64,000 bases of DNA from Mariaggregatimicrobium sp964498785 (GTDB lineage Bacteria > Zhuqueibacterota > Zhuqueibacteria > Thermofontimicrobiales > Thiofontviventaceae). The translations under genes and the position numbers were made by a program. Each line of letters opens with the position of its first letter. Position 1 is the first letter of the stretch. The stretch covers positions 6,621 to 70,620 of the forward strand of contig CAZCJL010000021.1 of the NCBI GenBank assembly GCA_964498785.1. Reading direction: 5' to 3'. The notes below the pieces were generated by a model. The model was not told the DNA's origin, ran no database searches, and saw only the letters and a program-made list of their open reading frames with translations. Below are positions 34,428 to 44,050 of this stretch, one piece after another.

Positions 34428-35610
34428 TTGAGTTCATTCTTTCAATTGCTTTTTGGATAATTTTTTCAGCGACTTTAAATTTACTCAAAAGCGGTAACTT
34501 TTCTATCTTTTCTTCACTCTCAATAATCATTACCTGATTTTCATCGCTACCAAATTCCGCACCTTGCTTCATCGGATTATTTAGTACAATAAAATCAAGG
34601 TGCTTTTGTTCTAATTTCTGAAGGGCATTGGACACTTCATTTTCCGTTTCGAGCGCAAAACCAATCAGCAGGGTATTTCTTTTGTTTTCTCCGGCTTCTG
34701 CCAAAATATCAGGTGTTTTTTTTAGTTCAACATGAAAGGAAGCTGCAGACTTTTTTATTTTATGATCACTTACCTGTTTTGGTGAAAAATCAGCAACCGC
34801 GGCTGCCATAATCAAGATATTTGCATCGGACAATTCGTTTATAACAGCATCTTGCATCTCCTGCGCAGTTTTAACATGCAATAACTCAATTCCGTTAATT
34901 GCTGTGAGCTGAACCGGACCGCTGATGAGCGTTACTTTTGCACCGTGCATCGCGGCTGCCTCTGCCAGAGCATATCCCATTTTCCCGGAGGAATGATTCG
35001 TAAAAACCCGAACTGGATCCAGAGGTTCTTGTGTTGGGCCGGCAGTAACAACTACCTTCATATTTTTTAAGGAATTTGAACCGTGAAGAACACAACGGAT
35101 TTTAAATAAAATATCTTTTTCCTTAGCCAAACGTCCCCAGCCATATTCACCGCATGCTAATTCGCCATGTCCCGGATCAACAATATGATATCCATGCTTT
35201 TTGAGTTTTTCTAAATTTTCCTGAAAAACTGCATTCTGGTACATTTCCTTGTTCATTGCCGGGCAGAAAATAACCGGAACCGTAGCTGCACTAATTAACG
35301 TTGTTAGTAAATTATCCGCAATACCATTGGCAACTTTGCTGATAGTATTGGCAGTTGCCGGACAAATAACGATACAATCAGCATCTCGAACCAGATCGAT
35401 ATGAATTGTGCTATTTTCAAACTGATCCCAGCTAACAGAATTTTCTGATAACGTTTCAAACGTTAACGGAGTTACGAATTGTTTTGCAGCTTTTGTCATT
35501 ACAACTTTTACGTGTGACCCGGATTTTAAAAGGCTTCGGACAAGTTCACACGTTTTGTAAGCTGCAATTCCTCCGGTTATTCCTACTAATATTTTTTTAT
35601 CAGTAAACAT
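34420..35610 (-). CDS. coaBC: Bifunctional phosphopantothenoylcysteine decarboxylase/synthetase
   Basis: A 396-residue two-domain enzyme of coenzyme A synthesis. The N-terminal flavin-dependent CoaC part has GGIAAYKTCELVRSL, the catalytic His in ENSTIHIDLVRDADC, the PCPAMN-type motif as FCPAMNKEMY, and GELACGEYGWGRL. The C-terminal CoaB part carries VVTAGPTQEPLDPVRVFTNH, SSGKMGYALAEAAA and the AAVADFSPKQ segment. It continues a string with rpoZ and gmk upstream, a common bacterial arrangement. Confidence 0.95.
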   Translation of the reverse strand: MFTDKKILVGITGGIAAYKTCELVRSLLKSGSHVKVVMTKAAKQFVTPLTFETLSENSVSWDQFENSTIHIDLVRDADCIVICPATANTISKVANGIADNLLTTLISAATVPVIFCPAMNKEMYQNAVFQENLEKLKKHGYHIVDPGHGELACGEYGWGRLAKEKDILFKIRCVLHGSNSLKNMKVVVTAGPTQEPLDPVRVFTNHSSGKMGYALAEAAAMHGAKVTLISGPVQLTAINGIELLHVKTAQEMQDAVINELSDANILIMAAAVADFSPKQVSDHKIKKSAASFHVELKKTPDILAEAGENKRNTLLIGFALETENEVSNALQKLEQKHLDFIVLNNPMKQGAEFGSDENQVMIIESEEKIEKLPLLSKFKVAEKIIQKAIERMNSNG

Positions 35611-35620
35611 ATTGGTGATA

Positions 35621-35914
35621 TTATTCGTCCCGGTTCAGATATTCAAATTTTAGTTGGCCGCTCAAGATTTCTTCCAATGCTATTTTTGTTGGTTTCGGAA
35701 GTTTTAGATATTCTCTTTCCGAGCTACGATCGTTCTCGGATAATTCATCTTCATCATAGGTATCTGACTCATCATCATAGCCATATTCCAGTTCAATTAA
35801 ACGTTTTTGTTCATCATTAATTTGTTTCGCGCGTTTTGCGATGATAATAATTGCTTCGTAAATGCTATCAACATATTTTTCTAATTCATTTAAATGGATA
35901 GGTGTACTTGGCAT
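35621..35914 (-). CDS. rpoZ: RNA polymerase omega subunit-like protein
   Basis: A 97-residue omega-like protein. The conserved helix IYEAIIIIAKRAKQINDEQK matches the omega core (A-x-RA-x-QI), and LPKPTKIALEEILSGQLKFE matches the C-terminal helix. Between them is an acidic loop (DDESDTYDEDELSENDR), common in FCB-group omega proteins. Omega helps assemble the RNA polymerase beta' subunit. Its start shares a TAATG overlap with the gmk stop, and the gmk-rpoZ-coaBC order is classical. Confidence 0.85.
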   Translation of the reverse strand: MPSTPIHLNELEKYVDSIYEAIIIIAKRAKQINDEQKRLIELEYGYDDESDTYDEDELSENDRSSEREYLKLPKPTKIALEEILSGQLKFEYLNRDE

Positions 35915-36489
35915 TAACTGTTACCTCCACGATTGATTTTGGTTCGTATAATATTCAATGTTTTTTTTACGGTATTGTCTAAGTTGTTATTTTTAATAAT
36001 AAAATCAAAGTATTTTTTCTTTTCCAATTCAAGAGGAACGCGTTCTAATCGTTTGGCGATCTCCTCCCGGGATTCGGTTTTACGTTTTTTAAGCCGGTTT
36101 ATCAATTCATTGACTGACGGTGGCTCCAAAAAAATTGAAATTGCGCGATTATTAAATTTCTGTTGAATGGTTAAAGCGCCATTAACATCAATGTCTAATA
36201 AGACAACATTGCCCCAAGACAACCATTGTTCAACCAAAACACGGCTGGTGCCATAGTAATAGTGATGAACCTGCTCCCATTCTAAAAATTCGTTTTGTTC
36301 GATTTTTTTTTGAAATTCTTCTTCCGATAAAAAGAAATAATCTTTCCCATCTACTTCGCCTTGACGAGGTTTACGGGTAGTGCAAGACACAGAATAAATA
36401 AAATCTATTTCATTATGTTTGAGTAATCTTTTTATTACCGTTGATTTTCCCCCGCCCGACGGAGAAGATAAGATCACTAATAAACTCAT
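35914..36489 (-). CDS. gmk: Guanylate kinase
   Basis: A 191-residue kinase converting GMP to GDP. Walker A is SSPSGGGKSTVIKRLL at residue 8. The GMP-binding segment is SCTTRKPRQGEVDGKDYFF at about 35, and FLEPPSVNELINRLKKRKTE follows at about 120. The length and motifs are typical. The start overlaps the stop of the RemA-like gene by four bases and the end overlaps rpoZ. Confidence 0.96.
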   Translation of the reverse strand: MSLLVILSSPSGGGKSTVIKRLLKHNEIDFIYSVSCTTRKPRQGEVDGKDYFFLSEEEFQKKIEQNEFLEWEQVHHYYYGTSRVLVEQWLSWGNVVLLDIDVNGALTIQQKFNNRAISIFLEPPSVNELINRLKKRKTESREEIAKRLERVPLELEKKKYFDFIIKNNNLDNTVKKTLNIIRTKINRGGNS

Positions 36490-36752
36490 TGTACCTGTAT
36501 GTCTTTTAAGTGCGATTTGTCTTTCATTGATCGTACACGGTGCGCAATAGTCTCTGGTGTATTTGCCGAAAGAACAATATGATCACTGTTCGTAATAATA
36601 ACTGATTTAGTCTTTTTACCCATTGTTGCGTCGATTAATTTTCCATTTTCACGAGCGCTGGATATAATGCTTTTCACTGGTCGTGATTCCGGAGAAATTA
36701 CAGCGACTATGCGATCGCAGTGTATATAATTTCGATATCCAATACTGAGCAT
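36486..36752 (-). CDS. remA: RemA-like (DUF370) regulatory protein
   Basis: An 88-residue protein of the DUF370/RemA family: NYIHCDRIVAVISPESRPVK, IISSARENGKLIDATMG and VIITNSDHIVLSANTPETIA. RemA in Bacillus is a DNA-binding activator of biofilm matrix genes. In other phyla the gene sits, as here, between yicC and gmk, and its role is less clear. It overlaps gmk by four bases and ends a tight operon with yicC (three bases apart). Confidence 0.88.
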   Translation of the reverse strand: MLSIGYRNYIHCDRIVAVISPESRPVKSIISSARENGKLIDATMGKKTKSVIITNSDHIVLSANTPETIAHRVRSMKDKSHLKDIQVQ

Positions 36753-36755
36753 AAT

Positions 36756-37649
36756 TTATTCTATGTTTTGAACCTGTTCTCTGATTTTTTCAACTTCTTC
36801 TTTAAGCATCACAACAACGTGAGATATATCAGCATCATAGGCTTTGGCGCCGATTGTATTGGCTTCCCGCGTCATTTCCTGTAATAAAAAATTTAATTTA
36901 CGGCCAATTGCTTGTTCTGATTCCAGAATCTCCAGAAACATTTTATTATGGCTTTTAAATCGCGTGCATTCTTCGGTCACATCAATTCTCGTGGCTAACA
37001 TCGCAACTTCCATTTCTAACCGCCCCTGATCCATTTCTTCTCCAAAGGAATTGATTGAAGTGAGATTTGCAATTTTTTCCCGCAAGCGTTCCCGTTCTTT
37101 GTTGACACGTAATTCCGCAAGTTCTTCAATTTTATATATGTTCTGATCGAGTATGTTTACACGGTTCTTTAGATCGATACTCAACTGCTGTCCTTCATCC
37201 TGACGCATTTTATTTACATTTTCCAATGCCTGTTCTATCGAAGATCGCATTTCATCCCACAGTTCAGTCAAGTCTCCGTTCACTTCTTCGAGTAAAAATA
37301 TATCTGAAAACGGTAGCAGATGTTCTACTTTAATTTTCCCGGAAAGGTTCAAATGTTGTTTCAGAAATTTAAGTTGCTTTAAATAGTGCTGAGCCAGTTC
37401 TATATTTACTATCGCTGTTTCAGAGATGTCATTATTCGATTGTTTTACATTAATTGAAATATTAACCCGGCCGCGAACTAAATGTTTTTTCACGATATTA
37501 CGTACTTCGTCTTCAAATTGTGATAAATTTTTGGGCAACCGAACCGAGATATCTAGAAATCTGTTATTTAATGTTCGTATTTCTACAGTTATTTCTTTGT
37601 TGTTTGTCTTTACATCGCTCCGTCCATACCCTGTCATGCTTGTAATCAT
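36756..37649 (-). CDS. yicC: YicC/YloC-family endoribonuclease
   Basis: A 297-residue protein matching YicC throughout: ITSMTGYGR at the start, IRTLNNRFLDISVRLP, VRGRVNISINVK, and the C-terminal NFLLQEMTREANTIGAKAYD and VVMLKEEVEKIREQVQNIE. YicC proteins are RNA-degrading enzymes that act on selected small RNAs. Both the N-terminal and C-terminal (DUF1732) parts are present. It is first in the yicC-remA-gmk-rpoZ-coaBC string. Confidence 0.94.
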   Translation of the reverse strand: MITSMTGYGRSDVKTNNKEITVEIRTLNNRFLDISVRLPKNLSQFEDEVRNIVKKHLVRGRVNISINVKQSNNDISETAIVNIELAQHYLKQLKFLKQHLNLSGKIKVEHLLPFSDIFLLEEVNGDLTELWDEMRSSIEQALENVNKMRQDEGQQLSIDLKNRVNILDQNIYKIEELAELRVNKERERLREKIANLTSINSFGEEMDQGRLEMEVAMLATRIDVTEECTRFKSHNKMFLEILESEQAIGRKLNFLLQEMTREANTIGAKAYDADISHVVVMLKEEVEKIREQVQNIE

Positions 37650-37761
37650 GTTCGTTCTTCCAAATCAATAGTAAGTAGTAAATAAAAATTAACTTAGATT
37701 ATACAAAAAAAATTTGAATTTGTCAAACTTTTTTTTTCTTTTTTTATAATAAACAAATAAA

Positions 37762-37781
37762 AAGGCCTTATAAAAGACCTT
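37762..37781 (-). terminator. Intrinsic terminator after PorV-like gene
   Basis: On the minus strand, AAGGTCTT-TTAT-AAGGCCTT forms an eight-base-pair stem with one T-G pair, followed by TTTATTTGTTT. It lies 57 bases beyond the stop of the gene ending at 37838 and before yicC, so it separates the two units. Confidence 0.75.
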
Positions 37782-37837
37782 AATATAAAAAACATATGGA
37801 TAATTATAAAAAATGACCGCGGGATGTGGGAGATTTA

Positions 37838-38866
37838 TTATTTCATACGACTGAATTTTTTCTCCTGGATTGTCAGGATTAATGAAATACGATGTGTGCC
37901 TCCCAAATCATCATGACTTAGAAATGCATAGTCAATGTTCAATTTTGGTAATTTTATTCCGGCGCCTGCTGAAAAATAGCCAATATCTGATCCCAACCGA
38001 AGCGCAACTAAATGTTTCAATTCATACTCGATTCCAAAATGTGTATCAAAACTCATGCGCCCGAGATTGAATTGGGCTGAGTAGCGCCGATTTTCGAAAC
38101 GGATATCCATATCAAAAGCCGGGATAATTCGTCCTGTGAAGAAGGGAACATCCCATATATAGGCAACTCCTGATTTTACTGTCGGAATGATTGCCTCACG
38201 GCGACCGGTATCCCAGGCAAGCAATGTGGTTGTAATATCCTGTAAATTTACGCCGATATTCAGATTCGGCAATGCCCGATAAAGAAATCCGACATCAAAA
38301 CCAAGTCCCCATGCGGAATTATCACCGATATTTTTGGTAACTATTTTGATATTACTTCCCCATGCCAGTTTTTTCGAGGCGATTTTGGCGTAGGTTAAAT
38401 AGAACGCCCATTCGGCATCGTTGATTGTTTTAACGACATACGGCGTATTGATTTTGTTGTTGTCGTAAATTGCGCCCAGTTCCAGGTCGTTGCGCTGTAA
38501 TGCTGTTACCGGGATATCATCCACACCAAGTCGGATAATACTCAAACCAAGCGAGGTTTTGGGGCCGGCAGGAAAAGCTGCCGCGCCGTAATTATAGTTA
38601 ATGAGGCGTGCGAATCGTTCCGCATACATTCCGCTAATTTGCGGATAACCGAGCTGCGTAAGTCCGGCAGGGTTCCAATAGCCGGCTGTCACATCTTCTG
38701 CAATGGCAACAAACGCGCCACCCATTCCGAGGGCTCGCGCACCGACGCCGGTAGCGATAAATTCACCAGCATATTTTCCTTTTACCAGATCTCCGCTAAA
38801 CAGATCGCGGTTTGTTATAAAACCTGTGATTAGGAAGATTATAAGTAATATGGCTTTATTTTTCAT
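37838..38866 (-). CDS. PorV/PorQ-family outer-membrane protein
   Basis: A 342-residue exported barrel protein. A signal peptide (KAILLIIFLITGFITNRDLF) precedes the family hallmark GVGARALGMGGAFVAIAEDV, with YWNPAGL after it. Many short beta strands follow, ending FLSHDDLGGTHRISLIL. PorV-like proteins in the FCB group work with type IX secretion by delivering Por-tailed cargo to the surface, which fits the cargo-like protein encoded at 2362. It has its own terminator downstream. Another, more divergent relative is encoded at 24244. Confidence 0.87.
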   Translation of the reverse strand: MKNKAILLIIFLITGFITNRDLFSGDLVKGKYAGEFIATGVGARALGMGGAFVAIAEDVTAGYWNPAGLTQLGYPQISGMYAERFARLINYNYGAAAFPAGPKTSLGLSIIRLGVDDIPVTALQRNDLELGAIYDNNKINTPYVVKTINDAEWAFYLTYAKIASKKLAWGSNIKIVTKNIGDNSAWGLGFDVGFLYRALPNLNIGVNLQDITTTLLAWDTGRREAIIPTVKSGVAYIWDVPFFTGRIIPAFDMDIRFENRRYSAQFNLGRMSFDTHFGIEYELKHLVALRLGSDIGYFSAGAGIKLPKLNIDYAFLSHDDLGGTHRISLILTIQEKKFSRMK

Positions 38867-38960
38867 AGAGTTAATTACCTCGGTTAAGTCTGAATTAAAT
38901 ATATAATTTTTATTTTGTCACATAATATTTTCGGTTTTAAATTATCAAAAAGAATATCAG

Positions 38961-41576
38961 TCAGTTTTTAATCAATTTTTTTAATTTGCTCAGAATGTTC
39001 AGCGCCTCAATCGGTGTTATGTTATTAATATCGACATTATTTATTTCTTCTCTAAGAATATTTTCTTGTTGTACAAAAAAATCAAGTTGTTTAATTGGTT
39101 GCTGCTGGCCATGTTTTAACGCCAGTTTAGGCAGTGCATTTGGTGTCAGCTCTCCTGCTTCCAGGTTTGCTAATACCTCTTTCGCACGTTCAATGATTGT
39201 TTTAGGCAATCCCGCAAGTTGAGCGACTTGAATGCCGTAGCTATGGTCACAGCCTCCTTCGACTATTTTTCTTAAAAATACGATTTTATCTCCCCATTCC
39301 TTAACCGCGACATTATAGTTTTTTACACGAGGAAGAATTAATTCAAGTTCCGTTAATTCGTGATAATGGGTGGCAAAAAGTGTCTTTGCGGCAACCTGGT
39401 GGTTGTTGTGCAAATATTCAGCAACAGCCCAGGCAATGGACAGGCCGTCGAAGGTGCTGGTGCCGCGACCGATTTCATCCAGTAAAATTAAACTTTTTAT
39501 GGTTGCATTATTTAAAATATTGGCAGCCTCATTCATTTCCATCAAGAATGTGCTTTCACCACCGGCAAGGTTATCCGAAGCACCAACACGGGTAAAGATT
39601 TTGTCGACTAGTCCGATCTTTGCTGATTTTGCCGGAACAAAACTACCGATTTGCGTCATGAGAACAATCAATCCCACCTGACGTAAGTATGTCGATTTAC
39701 CAGCCATGTTCGGACCGGTGATGATATGAATTTGATGCTTGTCATTATCCAGGTGCACATCGTTGGGAATAAATGATTCGCCCGGCGGAAGCAGTCGTTC
39801 CACAACCGGATGACGACCGTCGATAATATGGAGTTCATCGTTGGTATAAATGTCCGGCTTGCAATAATTATTTTCGATTGCTACTTGGGCAAAATTGGAG
39901 AGACAGTCCAGTTGGGCGATAAGGGATGCATTTTTTTGAATCTCAACGATTTTATGTCCCACAAGCTGCCGTACCTGATCAAAAAGCTGGTATTCAAGGT
40001 CGGCAATTTTTTCTTCTGCACCTAATATTTGTTCTTCATATTCTTTTAGCTCCGGTGTGATGAATCGTTCTGCATTTACAAGCGTTTGTTTGCGAATATA
40101 ATCCTGTGGCACTTTGGGAAGATGCGGTTTTGTAATCTCGATATAATAGCCGAAAACTTTGTTATATTTCACTTTTAAAGATGGAATTCCGGTGCGGTCT
40201 CGTTCCGTTGTCTGCAGTTTGGCAATCCAGTCTTTACCGGAAAAAACGATTTCCCGTAAATGATCAAGCTCGGCATTATGCCCGCGGCGGATAAGCCCGC
40301 CATCCGAGGTAGCCAGCGGTGGGTCATCAACGATTGCCTGTTCGATTTCATTGACTAATAGCGACAGGTCTTCCAGTTCATCCCGAATATGGGAGATGTA
40401 TTCGTCTTCTAAATCTGATAGCGTCACTTTGATGTCAGGGACGTTCTTGAGCGTTTCTTTCAATGAATTTAGGTCCCGGGCGTTCGCGCGGCCGGTAATT
40501 ATTTTGGACGACATGCGCTCCAGGTCTCCAATCGATTTTAGTTTGTCACGAGTTTTTTCTCGTAAATCGGTATCTTTAACAAATTCTCCCACTGCATCTA
40601 ACCGGCGTTTAATCGGAACCGATATTGCCATCGGATGAATCATCCAGTTTACTAATAGCCTGCCGCCCATTGCGGTTTTGGTTTGATCAAGAACTGAAAA
40701 CAATGTTGTGCGATCGTTGCGATCATTTAGTGAATGAAGAAGCTCGAGGTTTTTTTGAGTTGTGGGATCAACGGTTAAAAAATCTTCATTATCGCGGCGG
40801 CTGATTTTTGTGATATATTCTATATCAGAGCGCTGATTTTCTTTTACATAATGCAAAATCGCCCCGGCAGCAGTAATGCCAACTGTTAAATTCTCGCACC
40901 CGAAGCCTTTTAATGAGGCTGTTTTAAAATGCCCTGTCAGTTTTTCATAACCATAATCCCGGGAAAAAATCCAGTCTTCCTTGACAGTCAGAAAAAATGT
41001 GCTGCCATGATTGATTTGTTCGGTGATGTACTGCTGCTGAGATTCGGGAACAATTACTTCTGCTGGCTCCAGCGATTGCACCTGTTCCCGCATTTTTTCT
41101 TTTGGCATTTCAGAGACAAAATATTCGCCGGTTGACACATCGATGCCAGAGAGGCCGAAATTATTCTTATCAACAGAAATAGCGACCAGAAAGTTGTTGC
41201 GCTTGCTTTGCAAAATTTCATCTGAAAAAGTAGTTCCTGGTGTGACAATTTCCACTATATCGCGTTTTACGATAGTTTTTGCTTTTTTCGGGTCTTCAAC
41301 CTGTTCGCAAATTGCCACTCGGTGTCCTGCCTTAATCATTTTGGTCAGATATGTATTCAGCGCGTGATACGGAAATCCGGCCAATGGCACGTCAGCCGAT
41401 TTACCGTGTGCGCGAGAAGTGAGCGTAATTCCCAGGACTTCGGATGCGATTGTTGCATCTTCATAGAACATTTCATAGAAATCACCCATCCGAAAAAAAA
41501 GAATAGCGTCTTTGTGTTTGGCTTTTATCGCTAAATATTGCTCCATTAGCGGAGTTGTTTTTGATGGTTTTGTCAT
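38961..41576 (-). CDS. mutS: DNA mismatch repair protein MutS
   Basis: An 871-residue MutS1. The mismatch-binding N-terminus holds the F-x-E-type motif as FFRMGDFYEMFYEDA. The core and lever domains follow. The ATPase has Walker A GPNMAGKSTYLRQVG at about residue 620, the signature NLAGGESTFLMEMNEAANIL and Walker B LILLDEIGRGTSTFDGLSIA. The full length suggests a normal mismatch recognition protein; mutL is not in the window. Confidence 0.97.
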   Translation of the reverse strand: MTKPSKTTPLMEQYLAIKAKHKDAILFFRMGDFYEMFYEDATIASEVLGITLTSRAHGKSADVPLAGFPYHALNTYLTKMIKAGHRVAICEQVEDPKKAKTIVKRDIVEIVTPGTTFSDEILQSKRNNFLVAISVDKNNFGLSGIDVSTGEYFVSEMPKEKMREQVQSLEPAEVIVPESQQQYITEQINHGSTFFLTVKEDWIFSRDYGYEKLTGHFKTASLKGFGCENLTVGITAAGAILHYVKENQRSDIEYITKISRRDNEDFLTVDPTTQKNLELLHSLNDRNDRTTLFSVLDQTKTAMGGRLLVNWMIHPMAISVPIKRRLDAVGEFVKDTDLREKTRDKLKSIGDLERMSSKIITGRANARDLNSLKETLKNVPDIKVTLSDLEDEYISHIRDELEDLSLLVNEIEQAIVDDPPLATSDGGLIRRGHNAELDHLREIVFSGKDWIAKLQTTERDRTGIPSLKVKYNKVFGYYIEITKPHLPKVPQDYIRKQTLVNAERFITPELKEYEEQILGAEEKIADLEYQLFDQVRQLVGHKIVEIQKNASLIAQLDCLSNFAQVAIENNYCKPDIYTNDELHIIDGRHPVVERLLPPGESFIPNDVHLDNDKHQIHIITGPNMAGKSTYLRQVGLIVLMTQIGSFVPAKSAKIGLVDKIFTRVGASDNLAGGESTFLMEMNEAANILNNATIKSLILLDEIGRGTSTFDGLSIAWAVAEYLHNNHQVAAKTLFATHYHELTELELILPRVKNYNVAVKEWGDKIVFLRKIVEGGCDHSYGIQVAQLAGLPKTIIERAKEVLANLEAGELTPNALPKLALKHGQQQPIKQLDFFVQQENILREEINNVDINNITPIEALNILSKLKKLIKN

Positions 41577-41590
41577 AATTTATATAAATA

Positions 41591-42463
41591 TCAGTACATA
41601 CGTTTATCAACGCCCCAGTTCAATTTGGTTCGCAGCAGATTATAAAAATTATTCCCCTTAAATTGAACAGTTTTCGTTTTATAATTCGCTTTTTCAATGA
41701 TGATATATTCATTTATTTTGATATTGTCTGCTACCTGACCATCTGCGTTAAGAGTGGCTTCCTGATTTCTGCCGAGTGGATAAATTTGGATTTTGCTATC
41801 TCCGGAAATAACCATCGGACGCGCTCCGAGCGAATGCGGACAAATCGGATTGATAATCATCGCATCTACATTTGGCGCGATAATAGGGCCCATCGCCGAT
41901 AACGAGTATGCTGTTGAACCGGTGGGGGTCGCGATAATCACACCGTCACAAAGATAAGTTGTTAAAAAATCATCATTAATGGAAATATTAATTCGCATTA
42001 CGCGTGCGGCATTGCTTTTGTCAACGACGATGTCATTCAATCCGTAGAACGTAACGCCATTTTCCCGATTGATGATATGAGCCTTCAGAACCATCCGCTC
42101 CATGATCGTGAAATCATCACGCAGAATATCCTCGATACACTCATAAAGTTGGGAAATGGTTATTTCGGCCAGAAATCCAAGTCCGCCCAGGTTCACCCCT
42201 AAAATCGGCGTGCTGTTAGCGCCTACTGATCGCGCGGTTGAGAGAATCGTCCCGTCACCACCAAAGGCCAATACAATATCACAACTGGCACCAATGCATT
42301 CGGCCGGACAACTTCGAACCAATTCCTGCTTAAAATCTAAATAATCGAACAGGTTTTCTTCAAGAATATAGTCGATTTTCTGGTTATCAAGCCAGGTTAA
42401 AAGATCAGGGATAACTTTACTTATAACAGGCTTTGTAATATTTCCTATTATACCAAAATTCAT
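41591..42463 (-). CDS. nadK: NAD kinase
   Basis: A 290-residue kinase converting NAD to NADP. The GGDGT motif is in VLAFGGDGTILSTARS at about residue 67 and the glycine-rich block TPTGSTAYSLSAMGP at about 178 are both characteristic. The usual NE dipeptide reads ND (GLNDIVVDK), a change seen in some homologues. The flanking genes mutS and xseB are also minus-strand and closely spaced. Confidence 0.94.
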   Translation of the reverse strand: MNFGIIGNITKPVISKVIPDLLTWLDNQKIDYILEENLFDYLDFKQELVRSCPAECIGASCDIVLAFGGDGTILSTARSVGANSTPILGVNLGGLGFLAEITISQLYECIEDILRDDFTIMERMVLKAHIINRENGVTFYGLNDIVVDKSNAARVMRINISINDDFLTTYLCDGVIIATPTGSTAYSLSAMGPIIAPNVDAMIINPICPHSLGARPMVISGDSKIQIYPLGRNQEATLNADGQVADNIKINEYIIIEKANYKTKTVQFKGNNFYNLLRTKLNWGVDKRMY

Positions 42464-42480
42464 TTTGATAGTTTCCTATA

Positions 42481-42693
42481 CTAAATGAGTTCTAATTGGA
42501 AACCTTCTTCTTTTTTAACCAATTTTTTTAGCTTTTCCTCGGCCTGGTTCAACTTGTCAAAACAAAACTTCGAGTGTTTTATGCCTTCTTCAAATATTTT
42601 CAGAGATTCTTCTAATGTCAAGCCTTCCTGTTCCAATTGTTGAACGATCTCTTCAAGACGGCTCATCGCGTGTTCAAATTTTTTTTCTGCCAT
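42481..42693 (-). CDS. xseB: Exonuclease VII small subunit
   Basis: A 70-residue helical protein with the XseB pattern FEHAMSRLEEIVQQLEQEGL, TLEESLKIFEEGIKHSKFC and LNQAEEKLKKL. It forms the multi-copy partner of XseA in exonuclease VII, a single-strand DNA exonuclease. It lies 21 bases after xseA, the classical arrangement. Confidence 0.95.
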   Translation of the reverse strand: MAEKKFEHAMSRLEEIVQQLEQEGLTLEESLKIFEEGIKHSKFCFDKLNQAEEKLKKLVKKEEGFQLELI

Positions 42694-42714
42694 TGTACCT
42701 TTACCCTGTTGGTT

Positions 42715-43956
42715 TTATTCTCCCTTATTTATTTTGTCAACTGTTCCTGAAATTTCTCCGACATTAAATTTAACATTTATCTTTTCGTTCTCAGCGAGTT
42801 GCGAAGCATTACGAACTATTTGATGATCTTGTTCGCGATAACATATACTATATCCGCGTTTTAAAATTGCTTCAGGATTGAGTGCGTTTAATTTTTGAGT
42901 GAGCGAATCTGTTTTTTCTTTAAATAAACGCAACCTGTGTTTTTGAGTTGTTTCCATTGACCGGTTCAGTTCATCCAGGCGTTGTTGATATTGTCGAATC
43001 ATATCGATTGGCCGGCGGAAACCATAGCTATGCATTAAATTTTTCAATTTTTCTTGATTGAATGAAATATCCGAGTGAATAGTGCTCACCATTTTTTGTA
43101 ACAGATACCTTATTTTTGCCAGAAGTTCCGTTCGAGCGGGGACAGCTAATTCAGCCGCGGCTGACGGTGTTGGCGCTCGCAGATCAGCGACAAAGTCACT
43201 GATGCTATAATCAATTTCATGCCCTACTGCGGAAATGACCGGTATCTTTGAATTGAAGATGGCTCTGGCAACAACTTCTTCATTAAATGCCCACAAATCT
43301 TCAAAAGAACCTCCGCCGCGTCCCACGATTAGCACATCTACCTGTCCGTATTCATTGAATTGTTCAACTGCATGAGCGATTTCCTTTGCCGCATCATCGC
43401 CCTGAACTTTTACCGGATACAGGATAATTTCCGTGCCCGGAGAACGGCGATTTAAGACAGTCACGAGGTCCTGGATTGCTGCGCCGGTGGGGGAGGTTAT
43501 GATACCGATTCGCGCCGGAAATAGCGGGATCGGCTTTTTATGTTCCTCTTCAAACAACCCTTCTTCCTGAAGCTTTTTTTTCAGTTGCTCCAATGCAAAC
43601 TGCAATTCGCCGATGCCTGCTGGTTGTATTTTGAAAATATCCAGTTGGTAAGCGCCTCGCTTTTCGTACAGCGAAATTCGACCATGCGCGATGACCTTCA
43701 TCCCATCTTCCGGGGAAAATCGCACCATTTGATTTCGCCCGCGCCACATAACACATGGAATTTGCGCGTCCTTATCTTTTAACGAAAAATATAGATGCCC
43801 CGACGAATGCCGCTTAAAATTGGAAATTTCTCCTTCTACCAGAATATATTCAAAATTCGTTTCCAGTAATATCTTAATTTCGTGGGTTATTTCGCTAACT
43901 GTGAAAACTTTCGGTTCAACGATTTCCGATTCCATGTCTATCATTATTTTATCCAT
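42715..43956 (-). CDS. xseA: Exonuclease VII large subunit
   Basis: A 413-residue nuclease subunit. The N-terminal OB-fold is VEGEISNFKRHSSGHLYFSL, the catalytic domain has GIITSPTGAAIQDLVTVLNR, VLIVGRGGGSFEDLWAFNEE and AVGHEIDYSISDFVADLRAP, and a coiled-coil C-terminus ends with LKRGYSICYRE. The first ATG has no obvious ribosome-binding site; internal ATG codons at residues 5 and 8 are alternatives. Confidence 0.95.
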   Translation of the reverse strand: MDKIMIDMESEIVEPKVFTVSEITHEIKILLETNFEYILVEGEISNFKRHSSGHLYFSLKDKDAQIPCVMWRGRNQMVRFSPEDGMKVIAHGRISLYEKRGAYQLDIFKIQPAGIGELQFALEQLKKKLQEEGLFEEEHKKPIPLFPARIGIITSPTGAAIQDLVTVLNRRSPGTEIILYPVKVQGDDAAKEIAHAVEQFNEYGQVDVLIVGRGGGSFEDLWAFNEEVVARAIFNSKIPVISAVGHEIDYSISDFVADLRAPTPSAAAELAVPARTELLAKIRYLLQKMVSTIHSDISFNQEKLKNLMHSYGFRRPIDMIRQYQQRLDELNRSMETTQKHRLRLFKEKTDSLTQKLNALNPEAILKRGYSICYREQDHQIVRNASQLAENEKINVKFNVGEISGTVDKINKGE

Positions 43957-43967
43957 TATAAAATTAA

Positions 43968-43985
43968 GCAGAGTAGTGACTCTGC
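43968..43985 (-). terminator. Terminator-like hairpin between sensor kinase gene and xseA
   Basis: GCAGAGT-CACT-ACTCTGC forms a perfect seven-base-pair stem on the minus strand, followed by TTAATTTTAT. It lies 66 bases beyond the kinase stop codon and only 12 bases before the xseA ATG. It could terminate the upstream transcript or weakly limit read-through. Confidence 0.55.
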
Positions 43986-44050
43986 TTTCAGGTTAATATA
44001 AAATGTTACAACAATTTTTAGAATTCGGCAAGACTTTTTTTAAAAAAAAA